From contig NZ_BNBO01000056.1 in assembly GCF_014655955.1 (NCBI RefSeq), positions 1 through 59,173 of the forward strand: 59,173 bases of DNA. Direction: 5' to 3'. Below the pieces are notes generated by a model. That model was not told where the DNA came from, ran no database searches, and saw only the letters and a list, made by a program, of their open reading frames with translations. The first letter of the stretch is position 1, and each line of letters starts with the position of its first letter. Below, in pieces: positions 1-7,578 of the stretch. Origin of the DNA: Kitasatospora indigofera. GTDB taxonomy: Bacteria > Actinomycetota > Actinomycetes > Streptomycetales > Streptomycetaceae. The position numbers and the translations under genes were made by a program.

Positions 1-176
1 ACGCCAAGCCGATCGCCGTCCTGCCCGGCGCCGAGGCCGTTCTCGCCGCCGCGTCCGCCGACCCCGCCGCCCCGGGCGTGATCGCCGGTGACGACGCCGG
101 CGAACTCGTCGCCGCCCTCACCGAGCTCCTCGCCTCCCACCGCGTGTGGGATCGCTTCCCTCCGGCCGTGAGCTGA
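1..176 (+). CDS. C-terminal end of an unrecognised protein (partial)
   Basis: An open frame enters from the left edge (codons start at base 3) and stops at TGA 174-176, giving the last 57 residues of a protein. The fragment is Ala/Val/Leu-rich, alternates hydrophobic and acidic segments and ends in RVWDRFPPAVS. Codon use is strongly GC3-biased, which supports real coding. A near-perfect hairpin follows 17 bases after the stop. I do not recognise the family from this tail alone. Confidence 0.6.
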   Translation, partial: AKPIAVLPGAEAVLAAASADPAAPGVIAGDDAGELVAALTELLASHRVWDRFPPAVS

Positions 177-650
177 ACCTGAACCGTTGTCCCACCGTGT
201 GCGCCTACCTGCCGGTAGGCGTACACGGTGAGGCCAGGACGGCGACGGCACCGGCCCGGACCGGCACCGGCCCGGGTGGTCGGTAGCGGCATGGTCGGCC
301 CGGCAAACTGGCCACGGGGAGCCGCCCGACACCGGGCCAAGGCTCTGCTACGAGGATCGGCCCACCTGCTGTGAGCCGCTGTTCAGCACGCCGGCCCGGC
401 CGGATCAGCCGTGGCCTTCCTGGCATCTGCCGCCATCGTCCACCCCGGGCGCCTCGCCGAGCTGCCCTGCGGAGGTGGCCCAGCACTCGATCCCGCCTCC
501 GGACGCCCGTCGGCGGCCGGAGGCATGCCCGTCCGCTGTTCGGCGCCACTGCGGCCGAACGGTCGGGGAACGGGATCGGCGGGCGTAGACGCGGCCGCGG
601 ATGGGAACAGGTCGGTGTCCGAACTCGGCGAGGCGGAGGGAGCCGGCACG
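177..650. other. Gene-poor stretch
   Basis: This 474-base gap holds the terminator hairpin at 193-230 and then repetitive CCGG-rich sequence. Frames remain open on both strands only because the DNA lacks AT-rich stop codons; none shows a recognisable protein or a good ribosome binding site before 651. It probably contains the promoter of the next gene, but I cannot place one. Confidence 0.5.
193..230 (+). terminator. Hairpin terminator after the partial gene
   Basis: Arms 193-209 and 214-230 pair over 17 positions with a single G-T wobble and a TGCC loop. It lies 17 bases past the stop of the left-edge gene. No U-tract follows, which is usual for streptomycete terminators. Confidence 0.75.
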
Positions 651-1055
651 GTGACTGACGAGCGGAGGGCCGGCCGGCACGCCCGCCCGGCAGGGATGAA
701 CGATGCCACGGTCGAGGCTTTGGGCCTGCTGTCGGAGGCGTTGGAGCGGACGCAGCGAGCACGGGGCCGGCTGTACGACTTCCACCAACTGACCGGTGGG
801 GCGGACAGGACGGTCGGGGAAGCCGTGGCGGCGCTGCGGGCGGCCGGCCACGCCGAACAGGCCGACCTGCTGGAGCGCGAGGTCCAGGGCGCGGACGTGC
901 TGGCGGACATGTGGACCTTTCAGGTGGTCGAGGCCTACGACGAGGGCTACTACCGGCGCTTCACCGAGGTGGAACAGCGGGTGCGCGAGGCGCTGGCCGG
1001 CGGGCGGGGCCACATCGCCGAGGCGGAGATGAAGCGGCGCCGCGAGACACACTGA
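651..1055 (+). CDS. Conserved actinomycete hypothetical protein
   Basis: The protein has 134 residues if it starts at GTG 651, which sits about 10 bases after the purine-rich AGGCGGAGGGAG. An internal ATG at 696 would give 119 residues. It looks all-helical and charged: LLSEALERTQRARGRLYDFH near the N terminus, then amphipathic helices with EAYDEGYYRRF and a basic end (EMKRRRETH). I recall similar proteins of about 120-135 residues in Streptomyces with no assigned function. There is no signal peptide or membrane segment. It appears monocistronic, with the next gene convergent from the opposite strand. Confidence 0.7.
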   Translation: MTDERRAGRHARPAGMNDATVEALGLLSEALERTQRARGRLYDFHQLTGGADRTVGEAVAALRAAGHAEQADLLEREVQGADVLADMWTFQVVEAYDEGYYRRFTEVEQRVREALAGGRGHIAEAEMKRRRETH

Positions 1056-1495
1056 CCTGCCGGACGGGTCGGCCTGCTCGTTGCTCACATGGGCACCGCT
1101 GGTTGCCGGGGGCTCTGAACGCCGTGCCTTCGGGCGCGGGGAGCGGGACGACAGCGGCGAGGGCGACGACCGCGCCGGGGCCCTCGGAATCCCGGCCCCG
1201 CGCCCGCTGGACACCGCCGGCCTCCGGTCGCCGGCCCTGGTCACGGCGCAGTCCGGCGCAGACGGCAAGTTGTGAAGGAGTCACCCGACAGCGGGGGCAG
1301 GGTCTGCCACCGCCTGGCCGGTGCCCACCCGCAGCCCGGGTGCTGTGTCCGGTGCGGGCGCGGCGGGTGCGGACGTTCGGTGCCCGCCGGGGACGGCGGG
1401 CGGGGTGCGCGGAAGGCGCGTGCGGCGCCGGGAACGGACCACGCGGGCCCCGACCGTGGGTTCGGTCGGGGCCCGCGTGGGGGGCTTGGGGGTGG
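1056..1495. other. Gap between convergent genes
   Basis: The stretch separates the plus-strand hypothetical gene from the minus-strand CsbD gene. Apart from the strong hairpin at 1439-1480 I see only GC-rich sequence with non-conserved open frames. No RNA gene or mobile element is visible. Confidence 0.5.
1439..1480 (-). terminator. 17-bp terminator downstream of csbD-like gene
   Basis: Arms 1439-1455 and 1464-1480 are perfectly complementary over 17 bp with an 8-base loop. The hairpin begins 16 bases past the stop codon of the minus-strand CsbD gene and could also stop transcripts arriving from the plus-strand gene ending at 1055. Confidence 0.85.
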
Positions 1496-1669
1496 TCAGT
1501 GCTTGAGGGCGTCCTTGGCGTGCTCGCCGGCCTGCTTGATGTCGGCCTTTGCCTGGTCGGCCTTTCCCTCGGCGGTCAGACGCTCGTTGCCGACGGCCTT
1601 GCCGGCCGTCTCCTTGGCGCTGCCCTTGAGCTTCTCGCCGGTGTTCTCGATCTTGTCGCCGGTGCTCAT
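1496..1669 (-). CDS. CsbD family stress-response protein
   Basis: This 57-residue, very hydrophilic protein runs from MSTGDKIENTGEKLKGSAKE through TAGKAVGNERLTAEGKADQ to KDALKH. The Lys/Ala/Gly-rich helical pattern with the KAVGNE..EGKADQ core is diagnostic of CsbD. In Bacillus, csbD belongs to the sigma-B general stress regulon; its biochemical role is unknown. A second CsbD gene of identical length lies at 34514-34687. The upstream region (1670-1811) is shared with a divergent small membrane protein gene, so the two may be co-regulated. A terminator follows. Confidence 0.9.
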   Translation of the reverse strand: MSTGDKIENTGEKLKGSAKETAGKAVGNERLTAEGKADQAKADIKQAGEHAKDALKH

Positions 1670-1811
1670 CGTGCGCTCCTCGCAGTAGCCCTGTCCTGTG
1701 CTGACACCGGGGCGCCTGCCCGCCCTGGCGGGGAAGATTCCTACGAATACGCGCGCCTTGCCGGGGCAGTCGGCCCTACGACACGACACTGACTCATCCC
1801 CGGAGGACACG

Positions 1812-1982
1812 ATGGTTCCCCTTCTTCTCGTTCTGCTCCTGGCACTGCTCCTGTTCGGTGCGGGCTTCGCGCTGAAGGCCCTGTGGTGGGTGGCGATCAT
1901 CGTCCTGGTGGTGTGGCTGCTGGGCTTCGTGGCGCGTGGCACGCACTCGTCGGGCCGGCGTCACCGGTGGTACCGCTGGTAG
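1812..1982 (+). CDS. Small hydrophobic membrane protein
   Basis: The ATG at 1812 follows GGAGGA with 5-base spacing and encodes 56 residues. Residues 3-40 are almost wholly Leu/Val/Ala/Ile/Trp and predict two short transmembrane helices. The basic C-terminal end (SSGRRHRWYRW) should face the cytoplasm. Short hydrophobic proteins of this kind are common in Streptomyces stress loci and have no known function. It is divergent from the CsbD gene, with about 140 bases between the two starts. Confidence 0.8.
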   Translation: MVPLLLVLLLALLLFGAGFALKALWWVAIIVLVVWLLGFVARGTHSSGRRHRWYRW

Positions 1983-2185
1983 AAGTCAGGGTCACGCGGA
2001 GGACCGGGAGAGGCGGAGCCGGGAAGGACGTCCCGGGCGCCCGGTTCCCGGTTTCGGCCGGAGGACGAACCGCTGGTCGAGGACGGTGGCACAGGTGTGA
2101 CCTGTGGATACCAGGGCAGTCGCAGGACTGAGAGCGCGTCGCGCCGGGATCAGCCCGCGCGGCCCTGCACAACGAGGGAGACGCC

Positions 2186-2551
2186 ATGAGCGGCATCGAG
2201 ATCTGGGAGTTCCGCAGCACGTCCGGCCACGTCTCCGGCTCCGAGCTGATCGGCTTCCGGGTGGAGGCCACCGACGGTCACATCGGCAAGGTCGACAAGC
2301 TGTCCGAGGAAGCCGGTCCCCAGTACCTGGTGGTCGACACCGGGCCGTGGATCTTCGGCAAGCACGTCCTGCTGCCCGCCGGCACCGTCGTCCGCATCGA
2401 CCAGGACGACAGGACGGTCCACGTCGACCGCACCAAGGACGAGATCAAGAACGGACCCGAGTACGACCCCGAGAAGCACGACGCCGCCGACAGCGTCTAC
2501 CAGGACGCCTATGCCGGCTACTACGGCCCCTACTACGGCGGTCCGCTCTAG
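2186..2551 (+). CDS. PRC-barrel domain protein
   Basis: The protein has 121 residues and starts at an ATG 6 bases after AGGGAG. Residues 18-85 form a PRC-barrel-like beta domain: LIGFRVEATDGHIGKVDKL, then QYLVVDTGPWIFGKHVLLPA and VRIDQDDRTVHVDRTKDEI. The end is Tyr/Gly-rich (DAYAGYYGPYYGG). PRC-barrel proteins bind partners through this fold (as in RimM and photosynthetic reaction centre H) and in actinomycetes often occur as stress-associated single-domain proteins. The actual partner is unknown. A strong terminator follows at once, so the gene is probably monocistronic. Confidence 0.85.
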   Translation: MSGIEIWEFRSTSGHVSGSELIGFRVEATDGHIGKVDKLSEEAGPQYLVVDTGPWIFGKHVLLPAGTVVRIDQDDRTVHVDRTKDEIKNGPEYDPEKHDAADSVYQDAYAGYYGPYYGGPL

Positions 2552-2563
2552 AGCCGGCTCTGA

Positions 2564-2600
2564 GATGCGGGCCGCCACCGACACGGTGGCGGCCCGCATC
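2564..2600 (+). terminator. 17-bp terminator after PRC-barrel gene
   Basis: Arms 2564-2580 and 2584-2600 are perfectly complementary over 17 bp with a 3-base loop, beginning 12 bases past the stop codon. Confidence 0.9.
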
Positions 2601-2631
2601 CGTACGGGCCACGGCGGAGACCCGAGGGCTG

Positions 2632-2672
2632 GTAGGCAGGCCCGGTTCTGACAAGTACGGTTGTCCAATGCA
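2632..2672 (+). promoter_or_regulatory. Duplicated promoter/operator-like element, copy 1
   Basis: These 41 bases match 43677-43717 at 37 of 41 positions, and both copies lie just upstream of paralogous STAS genes. The core contains the dyad GACAA (2650-2654), N6, TTGTC (2661-2665) and is identical in both copies. Conservation of non-coding sequence across about 41 kb of DNA implies a regulatory function. Whether it is a sigma-factor promoter, an operator or both cannot be decided by eye. Confidence 0.55.
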
Positions 2673-2696
2673 CACATCCAGCAGGGGAACCCAGCG

Positions 2697-3068
2697 GTGA
2701 CCGCCGGCGCGGCGGGCCGGTTCACCGCCACCGTCCGGGAATGCCTCGCCGGACCGGTGGTGGAGGCCGCCGGCGAACTCGACCACGACAGCGCCCCGCA
2801 GCTGCGGGCCGTGCTGCGCCGCGCGTTGGCGGTGCGGCCCGCCCCCGCGATGCTGGTGGTCGACCTGGCGGGCATCACCTTCTGCGACTCCTCCGGCCTC
2901 AACACCCTGCTGCAGGCCCGTCTCGACGCCGAGCGCCAGGACACGGCGTTCCACCTGGCCCGCCCTACCGACATCGTGGCCAGGGTGCTGGAGATCACCG
3001 GCACCGATCAGGTCTTCCCGGTCGACCAGGTCGTCCCCGCCGTCGTGCCGCGCCATGGCGCCGGCTGA
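2697..3068 (+). CDS. STAS-domain anti-sigma factor antagonist
   Basis: The 123-residue protein has a STAS fold: GPVVEAAGELDHDSAPQLR, LVVDLAGITFCDSSGLNTLL and a final helix ending LEITGTDQVFPV. The CDSSGL motif carries the serine that antagonists of the RsbV/SpoIIAA/BldG type have phosphorylated by an anti-sigma kinase; the dephosphorylated form binds that kinase and frees a sigma factor. GTG 2697 was chosen because it follows AGGGG at proper spacing and gives exactly the length of the paralogue at 43742-44113; a TTG at 2661 in the same frame lies inside the conserved upstream element. The cognate kinase is not adjacent. Confidence 0.85.
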   Translation: MTAGAAGRFTATVRECLAGPVVEAAGELDHDSAPQLRAVLRRALAVRPAPAMLVVDLAGITFCDSSGLNTLLQARLDAERQDTAFHLARPTDIVARVLEITGTDQVFPVDQVVPAVVPRHGAG

Positions 3069-3249
3069 CCACGGCGACGGTGGCCCGCGCCGACGCCTGC
3101 GGCTTCCGGCTGTCCGGTCGGGCGGGCGAGCATCCCCGACCGGGCCGCCGGGTGTTCACCGGCGGCCCGGTCGCAAAGGACGACCGGGCGGGTTGCGCGC
3201 CGTCGATGCCCGCCGGCACCTTCCGGGCCTCCACGCGCAGGGTGACGGG

Positions 3250-3514
3250 GCAGGCGCGGCAGGTGCCGGGTCAGACGGCGCGTGGTGATCGCGCCGCCCC
3301 GGTCGACGGCGGCCTTGACGCCGCCGCGGCTCGTGCCCTGCAAGGTGGCTGCCACGAGGATCTCCGGCCACCCGCAGGGCTCGCCGGTGGCGACGCGTCG
3401 TCGTCATGCACGAGCATCTTCACGGCCTGCCTGAACACAGCGGCCCGGACCGCGGGCCGCGCTCGTACCCGGGCGCGGCCCGACCTGCTGGTAGGCGCTC
3501 TTGGAAGGCTTCAT
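3250..3514 (-). pseudogene. Frameshifted DUF4235 gene
   Basis: Three minus-strand frames must be joined to read a DUF4235 protein like the intact one at 10075-10335. Frame one gives MKPSKSAYQQVGP from ATG 3514 and frame two gives AVFRQAVKMLVHDDDA. Frame three gives ILVAATLQGTSRGGVKAAVD followed by RGGAITTRRLT. The intact copy reads AVFKRAWALLGHEDDAP and VLTAAALQGAVFALVKAAID. At least two frameshifts, near 3455 and 3400, separate the parts. The ATG overlaps the stop of the upstream DUF3618-like gene in an ATGA junction, so the operon order is preserved although the gene is dead. Confidence 0.75.
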
Positions 3515-3828
3515 CGGCGCCCTCGGCGCAGGCCTCGGAGCACGGCCGTGGTGAGGGCGGCTGCCGCGAGGGTGACGAGCACCCATGTGCGGTTGGCGCG
3601 GGCCGTTCCCGCGGCCCGGCCTGCCTGTTCGCGAAGTTGCGGCGGGGTGTGCTCGGCGGCGAGGTGCCCGACCTGTGCCGCCGCGCCACGGGCCTGTGCC
3701 GTCATCCGTCCGGCGCGGTCGAGGACGTCCTTGGGGGCGTGCTCCCGGGCGGCTCGTGCGGCACGGGCCGCTGTGTCACGTGCCGTCTCGGCGGCGTGCA
3801 CGACCGTCTCCCGAGTCTCACTCCTCAT
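3511..3828 (-). CDS. DUF3618-like membrane-anchored helical protein
   Basis: From ATG 3828 the protein has 105 residues. Most of it is an Ala/Arg/Glu-rich amphipathic helix (ETARDTAARAARAAREHAP, REQAGRAAGTARANR). It ends in one transmembrane segment, WVLVTLAAAALTTAVL, and a basic tail (RGLRRGRR). This matches the C-terminal half of the DUF3618-type proteins that in Streptomyces lie between a holin-family gene and a DUF4235 gene. Its stop overlaps the start of the DUF4235 pseudogene. Function unknown; a cell-envelope stress role is often assumed from context. Confidence 0.65.
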   Translation of the reverse strand: MRSETRETVVHAAETARDTAARAARAAREHAPKDVLDRAGRMTAQARGAAAQVGHLAAEHTPPQLREQAGRAAGTARANRTWVLVTLAAAALTTAVLRGLRRGRR

Positions 3829-4343
3829 GGCTGCTGCCTTTCGCCATGCGCTCCGGGGAGCGCGGTTTCGTCGGTGCGGTTTCGTCGGTGCGGTTTCGTC
3901 GGTCCGGCCCGGCCGGTCCGAGTGTGCGGATCGTCCAGGCGCGGCGCTGATGCGTAGGAGCCGGGTACTTCCATCGTCACGCCTGCCTCTCACGTCCGAC
4001 GCGCTTCTGCCGTGTCGGATCGCCTTTCGGGGCGAGGCGGACGGTGGTTCCCTGGCGGCTACCCCGGGCGGCGCAGCTCATGTGCTCCGCCTTCTCGCGG
4101 CACGAGCCCCCTTCCGGCCGGATCTCACGGGTCGTGCCCTGCCCTGTGGGCGGGCGGGGCCGGCCCGCCTGCCGATCCGAGTCGTAGGCCTCGCGTTCGT
4201 GCCGGCGGGGGTGTGGACGGCGTTCGCGCCCCCGCCACCGGTGTGATGTGCCGGATCGGGGTCAGAAGGTCTTCGGCGATGGCCGTGGCAGATGCGTCAC
4301 GGCCATCACCGACAGCGTCCACCAGTGAAGGGAACGATCATCG
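3829..4343. other. Divergent intergenic region before whiB-like gene
   Basis: The 515 bases lie between the minus-strand DUF3618-like gene and the plus-strand WhiB gene and must contain both promoters. They include the 14-bp tandem repeat at 3863-3904. Open frames here show no recognisable motif. I could not identify a convincing -10/-35 pair. Confidence 0.5.
3863..3904. repeat. Three tandem copies of a 14-bp unit
   Basis: The unit CGGTTTCGTCGGTG occurs three times in a row; only the last base of copy 3 differs. It lies 35 bases upstream of the DUF3618-like start on the minus strand, so it could be an operator array or a slippage product. Confidence 0.8.
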
Positions 4344-4640
4344 GTGTCTGTGGTCTCGCGTCTGCCCGGACCGGTTCAGGACCAGTGGGAGTGGCAGCTG
4401 CGCGGTGCCTGCCGCGACCTGGACAGCGTCCTGTTCTTCCATCCGTTCGGTGAGCGTGGCCGGGCCCACGAGGACCGCGAGGCCGCGGCGAAGCGGATCT
4501 GCGCCGGGTGCCCGGTGCAGGCCGAATGTCTCGCTCACGCTCTGCAGGTGCGTGAACCCTACGGTGTGTGGGGCGGCATGGGCGAGATCGAACGGTCGGG
4601 CCTGCTCGGCCCGGTCCGGGCGGAGCGCCTCGCGGGCTGA
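4344..4640 (+). CDS. WhiB-family (Wbl) iron-sulfur transcriptional regulator
   Basis: The 98-residue protein starts at GTG 4344, about 10 bases after AAGGGA. The four cysteines that hold the [4Fe-4S] cluster are present: C23 (RGACRDLD), C53 and C56 (RICAGC) and C62 (AECLAHAL), followed by the GVWGG turn at 74-78. This is the complete Wbl signature. Wbl proteins bind sigma-factor region 4 and sense redox state or nitric oxide in actinomycetes. The C terminus is short and lacks the Arg-rich AT-hook tail of WhiB7. Which Wbl subgroup it belongs to cannot be said from sequence reading alone. Confidence 0.93.
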   Translation: MSVVSRLPGPVQDQWEWQLRGACRDLDSVLFFHPFGERGRAHEDREAAAKRICAGCPVQAECLAHALQVREPYGVWGGMGEIERSGLLGPVRAERLAG

Positions 4641-5048
4641 GGACCACGTGAGCGGCGCAGGGAAACGGCGACGGCCTGGCCGGCGAGGTCGTCGAGCGCT
4701 GCTGTGCCGTCGTCGACGGTGTTGGAAGGCGGCGGCAAGCGGTTCCCGGAGCCACGACAGGTCCACCGGACGACTCGGGGCGCAGTCCAGGGTCACCGGC
4801 CGCCCCGGACCAGGCACCGCTCCCAGGGAATGCGCAAGGGGGGCCGCTACGTGCGGGCGGGCCCCGGCAGGAAGCTGGGCGTGCGAGCGGCCGGCGCGAG
4901 GTGCAGAGTCGTTCGAAGGCCGGGCAAGTGCCCCGGCCGTTGCCGAGGAGTGCGCCGTGACCGCTGGGTCGTCCTTCCGACCGTCCACACTGCCGCCCTG
5001 GCCGGTGCGTCTGCCGCGCCAGCCCGATCCGCGCCGGGAAGCCACCCG
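4641..5048. other. Intergenic stretch before the acyl-CoA dehydrogenase operon
   Basis: The frame of the downstream gene stays open back to 4704, but that extension is Arg/Gly-rich with no conserved motif, so it is treated as non-coding. No strong hairpin or clear promoter is visible. Confidence 0.45.
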
Positions 5049-6110
5049 GTGAGCACCGGCGCCGTGTCGGCCCGTCCGCTGACCGGCCCTGCCGGGTCCG
5101 TGAGCACCGGAGCCGACGCAGTGGATCACCGGAGCTCCGTCGCCCGGGAGTTCACCCGGATGGCGGCGCGCGGGGAGCTGGATCTGCCGCTGCCCGGCGG
5201 CGGCCTGACCCGTGCTCGGTGGGAGGCCCTCACCCGCTGGGCACAGAGCGACCTCTCGCTGGCGCGGCTCGCCGAGGGACACGCGGACGCCGTCGCGATC
5301 CTCGCCGAGCTGCGGGCCCAGGGTGCGGAGGATCTGCCCCCGGGCCGGGAGGGCGCCCGCTGGGGCGTGTGGGCGGCGGAGCCTCCCGGCCACCTGGTCG
5401 AGGCCCGTCGTGTGCCGGGCGGGTGGCGGCTGTCCGGGGTGAAGCCGTTCTGCTCGGGCGCCCGGGTCTGCACGCACGCGCTGGTGACGGCGCGCCAAGG
5501 GGAGGAGCGGCGCCTGTTCGCCGTGACGGTCGCGCAATCCGGCGTCACGCCGCTGCCGGACAGCTGGCCCGGGGCGGGCATGGCGGGCAGCGACACCCTG
5601 GACGTGACCTTCGACGACGCCCGCGCCACGCCCGTGGGGGGCCCGCGAGCCTACCTGGAGCGCCCCGGCTTCCACCACGGCGGGATCGGTGTCGCCGCCT
5701 GCTGGTACGGCGGCGCGCGCGCCGTCGCCCGCACACTGCTGACCGCCTCCCGGACCTGGGACCTGGACCCGCACGCCCTGGCGCACCTCGGCGCCGTCGA
5801 CGCGCGCCTGGCCACCGTCGAGGCACTGCTGGACAGCGCGGCCGCGGCCGTCGACGCCGACCCCCGAGACGTCGGCGGCGCCGCCGACCTTCGGACGATG
5901 CGGGTGCGCGCCGCTGTCGAGCAGGCCGCGGCCGAGGTGCTCACCCGGGTCGGCCGGGCACTGGGCGCGACTCCACTCGGCCACGACGCCGTTCACGCGC
6001 GTGCCGTCGCGGACCTGACCGTCTACCTGCGCCAGCACCATGCCGAACGCGACCTGGCGGCCCTGGGCAAGGCGGTCGCAGCCACCCGGCAGAACTGGGA
6101 AGACAGATGA
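5049..6110 (+). CDS. Acyl-CoA dehydrogenase family protein
   Basis: From GTG 5049 (GGGAA 8 bases upstream) the protein has 353 residues; GTG 5100 is an alternative start. It shows the middle beta domain (GWRLSGVKPFCSGARVCTHA, SDTLDVTFDDARATPVGG) and the C-terminal helical bundle (GIGVAACWYGGARAVARTLL, RRALGATPLGHD-like end) of acyl-CoA dehydrogenases, which use FAD to introduce an alpha-beta double bond into acyl thioesters. The N-terminal helical domain is short, so substrate and activity are uncertain. The stop overlaps the next start (ATGA). It is the first gene of a four-gene operon with a deacetylase, an N-methyltransferase-like protein and a glycosyltransferase, which suggests it modifies an acyl chain of a glycolipid. 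Confidence 0.8.
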   Translation: MSTGAVSARPLTGPAGSVSTGADAVDHRSSVAREFTRMAARGELDLPLPGGGLTRARWEALTRWAQSDLSLARLAEGHADAVAILAELRAQGAEDLPPGREGARWGVWAAEPPGHLVEARRVPGGWRLSGVKPFCSGARVCTHALVTARQGEERRLFAVTVAQSGVTPLPDSWPGAGMAGSDTLDVTFDDARATPVGGPRAYLERPGFHHGGIGVAACWYGGARAVARTLLTASRTWDLDPHALAHLGAVDARLATVEALLDSAAAAVDADPRDVGGAADLRTMRVRAAVEQAAAEVLTRVGRALGATPLGHDAVHARAVADLTVYLRQHHAERDLAALGKAVAATRQNWEDR

Positions 6111-6916
6111 CCAGCCGGCCAACGCCCTTCCTGCCCACGCCCGAGCCGCCGCCCGCCGCCGACCCGATCCAGGCGCCGGGCACCGCGGAGCACCGGTGGC
6201 GGGCTTGGCCCGGGCTGCGCAGCCTGCCCGCCGTCGACCCGCTCGGCCTGCTGCGCACCGGAGCGGCCCGCCGGCCGAGAGTGCTGATCGTGGCGGCCCA
6301 TCCGGACGACGAGGTCCTCGGCCTCGGCGGCACGATCGCCGTCCTGGCGGCGGCCGGTGTCCGTCTTCGCCTGGTGTCCGTCACCGACGGGGAGGCCTCC
6401 CACCCCCGCAGCCGGGCGCCGGCCGCCCGCGACCTCGCCGGCGTCCGCACCCGCGAACTGCACCAGGCCCTCGGCCGGTTGAACGCGGACGTGCAAAGCG
6501 TGCGCCTGGGTGTCCCCGACGGCGAGGTCGCCCGCCACGAGCCGGACCTCACCGCACGGATCGCCGGACTCCTGCGGGACTGCGACCTGTGCGTGGCGCC
6601 GTTCAGCCGGGACCTGCACCCCGACCACGAGGCGGCGGGACGGGCCGCCCTCCGAGCGGGCGGCGCCGCAGGCGTGCCGGTGTGGGAGTACCCGGTCTGG
6701 GCCTGGCACTGGGCCGTACCCGGTGACGTCCGCCTGCCCTGGCACCGCGCGGCCCGCATCCCGCTGTCGCCCACCGCGCGGGCCCGCAAGCGCGACGCCC
6801 TGGAGTGCTTCCGCAGTCAGACCCAGCCGCTCGGCGACCGGCCCGAGGACGCCCCGATCCTGCCACCCGCCGAACTCGCGCACTTCCACCGCGACTTCGA
6901 GGTGGTCTGGCGATGA
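6107..6916 (+). CDS. PIG-L family N-acetylglucosaminyl deacetylase
   Basis: The 269-residue protein carries the zinc-site motif AHPDDE (His65, Asp67, Asp68) and the downstream HPDH (171-174), both diagnostic of the PIG-L/LmbE fold. Family members (MshB, PIG-L, BshB) remove acetyl groups from N-acetylglucosamine-containing substrates with catalytic zinc. Residues 1-50 are Pro-rich and poorly conserved. The ATG overlaps the stop of the acyl-CoA dehydrogenase and its own stop overlaps the next start, so expression should be coupled. Its substrate is unknown; the neighbouring genes suggest an amino-sugar made by the GT2. Confidence 0.9.
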   Translation: MTSRPTPFLPTPEPPPAADPIQAPGTAEHRWRAWPGLRSLPAVDPLGLLRTGAARRPRVLIVAAHPDDEVLGLGGTIAVLAAAGVRLRLVSVTDGEASHPRSRAPAARDLAGVRTRELHQALGRLNADVQSVRLGVPDGEVARHEPDLTARIAGLLRDCDLCVAPFSRDLHPDHEAAGRAALRAGGAAGVPVWEYPVWAWHWAVPGDVRLPWHRAARIPLSPTARARKRDALECFRSQTQPLGDRPEDAPILPPAELAHFHRDFEVVWR

Positions 6917-7578
6917 CCGCGGCCGACATCAGGGCGGCCGACGCGGCCGGCGGCACGCCGGGGGAGTACTTCTCCCGGATGTACGCGGGCCGGCCCGATC
7001 CATGGCAGCTCGCGGACCGCTGGTACGAGCGGCGCAAGTACGCGCTCACGCTCGCGGCCCTTCCGGAGCCGGAGTACCGCAGCGGGTTCGAACCGGGCTG
7101 CTCGGTGGGCGTCCTGTCCGCCCTGCTCGCCGGACGCTGCCGGGCACTGCTCTCCTGCGACCGCGAGGAGCGGGCCTGCGCGCAGGCCCGCCAACGGCTC
7201 GCGCACCTCTCGCACGTCCGGATCGAGCAGCGCGTGCTGCCCGCGGACTGGCCCGGGCCCGGTGAGCGCTTCGACCTCGTCGTCCTCTCCGAGCTGCTGT
7301 ACTACTTCACCGCTGCCGACGTCGCCGGCCTCCTCGACCTCGCGGTGCGGTCACTGGAACCAGGGGGAACCCTGCTGCTCGTCCACTGGCGCCACGAAGT
7401 GGCCGAGCACGCCCTGACCGCCGACGCCGTCCACCGCCAGACTCGCGCCCACCCGGCCCTGGTGCGAATCGCCGGCCACGGCGAACCGGACTTCCTGCTC
7501 GACGTCTTCATCCGCCCCGAGCGGGCCGGCACTCCCGCCGGGCGCCTGTCGGTCGCCGCCCGCGGGGGACTGACGTGA
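6913..7578 (+). CDS. NodS-like SAM-dependent methyltransferase
   Basis: The 221-residue protein begins with EYFSRMYAGRPDPWQ and WYERRKYALTLAALP, the typical N-terminal signature of the NodS family. The SAM-binding motif I is GFEPGCSVGVLSALLA, followed by LSCDREERACAQA and FDLVVLSELLYYF. NodS of rhizobia N-methylates the deacetylated terminal glucosamine of chitooligosaccharides. Overlapping junctions on both sides (ATGA, GTGA) link it to the PIG-L deacetylase and the GT2. An action on the free amine made by the deacetylase is a reasonable inference but not shown. Confidence 0.85.
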   Translation: MTAADIRAADAAGGTPGEYFSRMYAGRPDPWQLADRWYERRKYALTLAALPEPEYRSGFEPGCSVGVLSALLAGRCRALLSCDREERACAQARQRLAHLSHVRIEQRVLPADWPGPGERFDLVVLSELLYYFTAADVAGLLDLAVRSLEPGGTLLLVHWRHEVAEHALTADAVHRQTRAHPALVRIAGHGEPDFLLDVFIRPERAGTPAGRLSVAARGGLT

